A DNA stretch of 64,000 nt from assembly GCA_936450465.1 (NCBI GenBank), contig OW388300.1, positions 43,246,358 through 43,310,357 of the forward strand, in the 5' to 3' direction. The translations under genes were made by a program, and so were the position numbers. The DNA is from Gibbula magus. Taxonomy: Eukaryota > Mollusca > Gastropoda > Trochida > Trochidae. Below the pieces are notes generated by a model. The model did not search any database, was not told the origin of the DNA, and worked only from the letters and a program-made list of their open reading frames with translations. Positions 60,700 through 64,000 of the stretch are shown in pieces (position 1 is the stretch's first letter; every line of letters begins with the position of its first letter).

Positions 60700-61040
60700 A
60701 TTGTCAGGCATAAATTTCAACTGCATGAATAAATGGATAATACAGTAATAATTGTATCATTAAGTGTGGCACACCATTTCTAATACATTGGGTAAATTTT
60801 TCACAAAGGTAATATGGAAATTCACACAAGAAGTCATATGACGCACTTCCTTGTGTAATAACAAAAGATGACAACACTTTTTCAAAGAAGGGTAGAACTG
60901 TGTAAGAATGATCAATGAGATGATCGTTCAGGATAATTAAGCGTAACAAGAACAAAATGATTACGGATGGACGGACGGACAGATGGACGGACGGACAAGC
61001 GATGACTATATCCCATGGTATTACATTCCGGTGGGATAAC
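60700..61040 (+). repeat. GGACGGAC-tailed repeat
   Basis: ATGGACGGACGGACAGATGG, then ACGGACGGACAAGCG (60967-61001), followed by GACTATATCCCATGG and GGTGGGATAACAAAAAG: the common end of a dispersed repeat. The TCATATGACGCACTTCC phrase at 60834 resembles 7400-7415. The frame at 60704-61195 (-) is an artefact. Confidence 0.5.
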
Positions 61041-61282
61041 AAAAAGTGTGACATGAAGGGCACCACACTAACTGTAATGTATGAAATCTGTAGCATTTGT
61101 ATTCGGGAACAGGGGTACACCATTGCCATAACCAAACCTTCAAAGGTCATTTTAAAAATGTTCAAAGGGAAAATGGAACACCTGCATCCCCCCAACTCTG
61201 TATCAACCCCTGCAGATGATAATGAAGATATGAATAATAACTAATCTCCATAGATGTATCAACACCAGCATGAGAAGAACAG

Positions 61283-61660
61283 CTGACAAACTGTGTTATA
61301 TACCGTAGGTCAATCTGCTCCAGTAAACTTAAAGGAAGGCCGAAATAAAATATTTTTTATTGAATTCTTAACTGCAATTGGTTCATTAGACTATTTTGTG
61401 AAAAATGAGACCAAAAAAAAATCCATATGTTGTTCCTATATTAAACTAGAGCGGCTTAAAAACACCCAAAAACATCGTCTGCTTTTCACCCGTGACCAAC
61501 AAACCAAAAATAGGGCGGGGCTTAGAGAGTTGGAAGATACCGGAAGTGACGTACGTGAAGGGACGGGGTGGAAACATTCGCTTACTATTTACAATGGCAA
61601 ACACTGGGGAATCGGTCAGTTAATCTGTTATATCTACGCTTTGCAATGATGCCACATCGC
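61283..61660 (+). repeat. Repeat, left copy of an inverted pair
   Basis: Shares GGGCGGGG, GTGACGTACGTGAAGG and flanking AT-rich phrases with the inverse of 63590-63860. The 118-codon frame across it is judged artefactual. Confidence 0.5.
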
Positions 61661-61767
61661 TGTTCTACTGTGTAATCTGTTCGAGTAATGTTAGTTATCA
61701 AGTTTCACTTTACAAATGCACCAAAATATCGTTATATATATCAAATAAAATATAATTGGTATAACTA

Positions 61768-62145
61768 GTGAGAGACGGTGGATTCATAGACGTTCGTAGA
61801 CATAGGATAAATCAATACTAATGATATATAAGATAACAAAATGAAACCAAGATATGATAATATGAACGAAGTACAGTTGAGACAACGAAATCAGATAGTC
61901 GGTGTTGTTATTTTTTGTAAGAGATTGTTTGTGTTTAAAATAAAAAAACAAACGTGAGATAAGCACGCCGGCGAAGTAGACCCTATTGTAAGCCATCGAC
62001 AATAAAAGCACTTCACAACATCCTGTTTTTAAACATCGTTAATCAACCGACAACCTAATTTACTAACTGTACATTACAAAAATCAAAATAACTCACCACA
62101 TATTTTAAAACATCAAAAGAATAATACGTCTACGAATCCACCTAC
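61768..62145. mobile_element. Possible MITE, ends GGTGGATTC
   Basis: GGTGGATTCATAGACGTTCG at the left; CGTCTACGAATCCACC at the right is its approximate inverse. About 378 bp, AT-rich, non-coding. Confidence 0.5.
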
Positions 62146-63589
62146 GAAAACATCGCATCCCAATGTTACATTTTACGATTAAGTTATCACTTATTACACA
62201 TTAAAACATTCAGAATTTCACAGTTTATAAGATAATGTTTTCAATAAAATGTGTGGTTAATCAAATATAATCAAATAAACATCGTATTAAATTGACAATT
62301 CATCAAGAGTGTCAATTTAATGTAAGAAACTTACCTTATAAACGTATCCAAAAGGACAATATGAATATCCAAATGCACATTAGACACAAAATGTTAACCT
62401 ATAATTCCGTCAATGACAGTACTTGGAAACAGAAGATGGTCAAATAATAACCCTCTTTCAGCAAATGTCTTTTCGCAAATGGCAAGATAGAAAACCAAAT
62501 AGTTATGATGATTTTACACTAAAAATAATTTCATTGGTACATTAGATTTAAACAAGAGTTTTTATTGGATAACTTGATAGAGATATGTTCATTGGCTGAC
62601 AATTTCTAGACTGAATGTCGCGTTAAGTGTATTGTGTGTCACCAAGACAGGACGTTGGCAATAAACATGACATGCTGGTCACCGACTTGTGTTATATAAT
62701 TCAGTCGGTCCAGTAAACTTGTTATCTGTACAAACATAATTACACTCCTTCCTTCTCACATACTCAGCTTAATTGCGTAAACTAATGTGCTGTAACAACA
62801 CTTCTCCCCTTTGATCTGGAAGAAACATCTATATGGTCCGCTAAACTGAGAATTGTGTGTTGATGTGCAGAAGTGACACATAAAAGCTATCAGACTATTA
62901 ATTAAACCATTTCGTTTTCATTAACGATATGTTCATTAAAATGCTTCTGGTAACATAATTCTTTTACTCGATAATGTTCGTTGTCTATATCAATCTGTGT
63001 ATATGTTTAGCGTGCACAATAGAGCAATCTTCATGTAAATTTCATTGATACAGTTCATTTATTTATTCATGAAAGTGAAGTGAAAATGGTTTGCATTCCA
63101 TTACATCATATATAGAATATTTTAATTGACAAACTTAAAATACAGTAATCTTTTATATTAAATACAAAATGTTATTTATAAATCTGCAACGTTGTCTCGC
63201 TTGTTTGAACAGTCAATCGTTCAGTGTATATGAAGTTATACCTACCATATATATTTATTTATTAATACATACAAAACAAAATTAACATGCCGATTATTCA
63301 ACATACTTTGATCAATTGATGCTACTTAATCTCTGTTAACCCGATTCCCGCGATAATCTTCTTCCCTTGTTTCAGTGTCACTTGAACTGTCATACCTTCC
63401 CTTCTAGTTCCGCTATTAATTGCTACAAACATACTATACAAAAGCGCAGAATGCACTCTAATAAAGCACGCCCCGGTTGTTGTAACCATATAAAATCGCT
63501 AGTTGAATAGTTTAGTAATCCGTTTATCGAAAATTGGGGTTGTTTTGATGAAGTTTTCTGTCTTATATGAGCAGTTTAAAAGTGGGGAA
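62146..63589. other. Unassigned AT-rich DNA
   Basis: A GTAAGT donor-like site on the minus strand at plus 62331-62336 could end a non-coding first exon, but nothing else supports it. Confidence 0.3.
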
Positions 63590-63860
63590 AACGCGTTAAA
63601 TTATGATTAGCGGCCATGTAAAGGCTCCTTCACGTACGTCACAGCCCGATACGCTTCAGTGACCACCCCGCCCATTTTCATTCTGGTCGCCGGGGCTTAA
63701 TTGGGCACTTTTAAAAAAAGCCGTATATAAGTTATTTATGGGTCGATTTCAAAAATTTAAAATCTAGCAATTGTCAAATTGAAACCCCTTTTCAACGAAT
63801 CCGAAAGTGACCATATGTCATTTCATCTAACCTTTAACAAGTTAACATAATCAATCTCAT
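63590..63860 (-). repeat. Repeat, right copy of an inverted pair
   Basis: Inverse of 61283-61660 in part: CCTTCACGTACGTCAC at 63628, CCCCGCCC at 63666, then diverging AT-rich sequence. Confidence 0.5.
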
Positions 63861-64000
63861 GGAAGAATGAATCTCCTAGTGGTAAACTTGATAATCTGCA
63901 TTTATTACATGTTTTGCAGCCACTCTGATATTAGTCATAGAAACACGAGTTGCTTCTGTCCCATTGGAATCAACAATCTATAACCAGGTCATTTATACAA

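Noticed and set aside
60704..61195. 163-residue minus ORF
   Set aside because: Includes the GGACGGAC repeat tail (translated as SVHLSVRPSV); no domain and AT-rich elsewhere.
61293..61649. 118-residue plus ORF
   Set aside because: Lies in one copy of a repeated sequence; the inverted copy at 63590 does not keep the frame.

Overview
The window looks like non-coding-rich nuclear DNA of an invertebrate, most likely a mollusc and perhaps a bivalve. It is AT-rich, has small exons separated by kilobase introns, and is packed with short interspersed elements. These include tRNA-headed SINEs ending in a CTCACC-type tail, TTAA-flanked MITEs, GACCTTGACC-rich repeats and GGACGGAC-tailed repeats. There is no operon structure, rRNA, CRISPR array or prokaryotic gene. 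The species assignment is inference from repeat style only.

The only gene I can name is the 5' part of an SLC38A11-like amino acid transporter on the minus strand. Four coding exons (21100-21120, 19786-19927, 18254-18328, 13097-13155) splice in phase. They give 99 residues: an acidic N-terminal tail, TM1 with the NSIIGSGIIG motif, TM2, and the loop ending in TDTYQ. The rest of the transporter was not found between 1 and 13096 and probably lies beyond the left edge.

Several short open segments with good splice sites could be terminal or internal exons of unrecognised genes: 10325-10534 (-), 24880-24997 (-), 32582-32715 (+), 38792-38985 (+), 59576-59640 (-) and 60187-60272 (-). Other short ORFs (4134-4271, 44721-44855, 51488-51667) and a frame-broken coding relic at 848-1765 are also listed. 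The exons at 59576-59640 and 24880-24997 have compatible phases, but an intron of about 34 kb would separate them.

Most of the window is repeats. Left third (1-21 kb): coding relic, SINEs, fold-back elements and transporter introns. Middle (21-45 kb): SINEs, three copies of a TTAA-flanked MITE in the window (13.2, 27.2, 31.9 kb), a diverged repeat block at 28.5-30.9 kb, an (AT)n tract, and a hAT-like element (35764-37222) with a perfect 8-bp target duplication nested in an older repeat. Right third (45-64 kb): a 41-bp minisatellite, a pogo/Tigger-like MITE, a piggyBac-like non-autonomous element (54416-55876), a 154-bp satellite block (57681-58461), G/C homopolymers, and inverted repeat pairs near the right end.

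I see no convincing new multi-gene system. The items most worth checking are the nested transposon history at 34.5-37.3 kb, the TTAA MITE family with a conserved CACGTG/GGCGCGCC core, the repeat-borne nuclear-receptor-type direct repeats at 41.6-42.5 kb, and the unassigned minus-strand exons.
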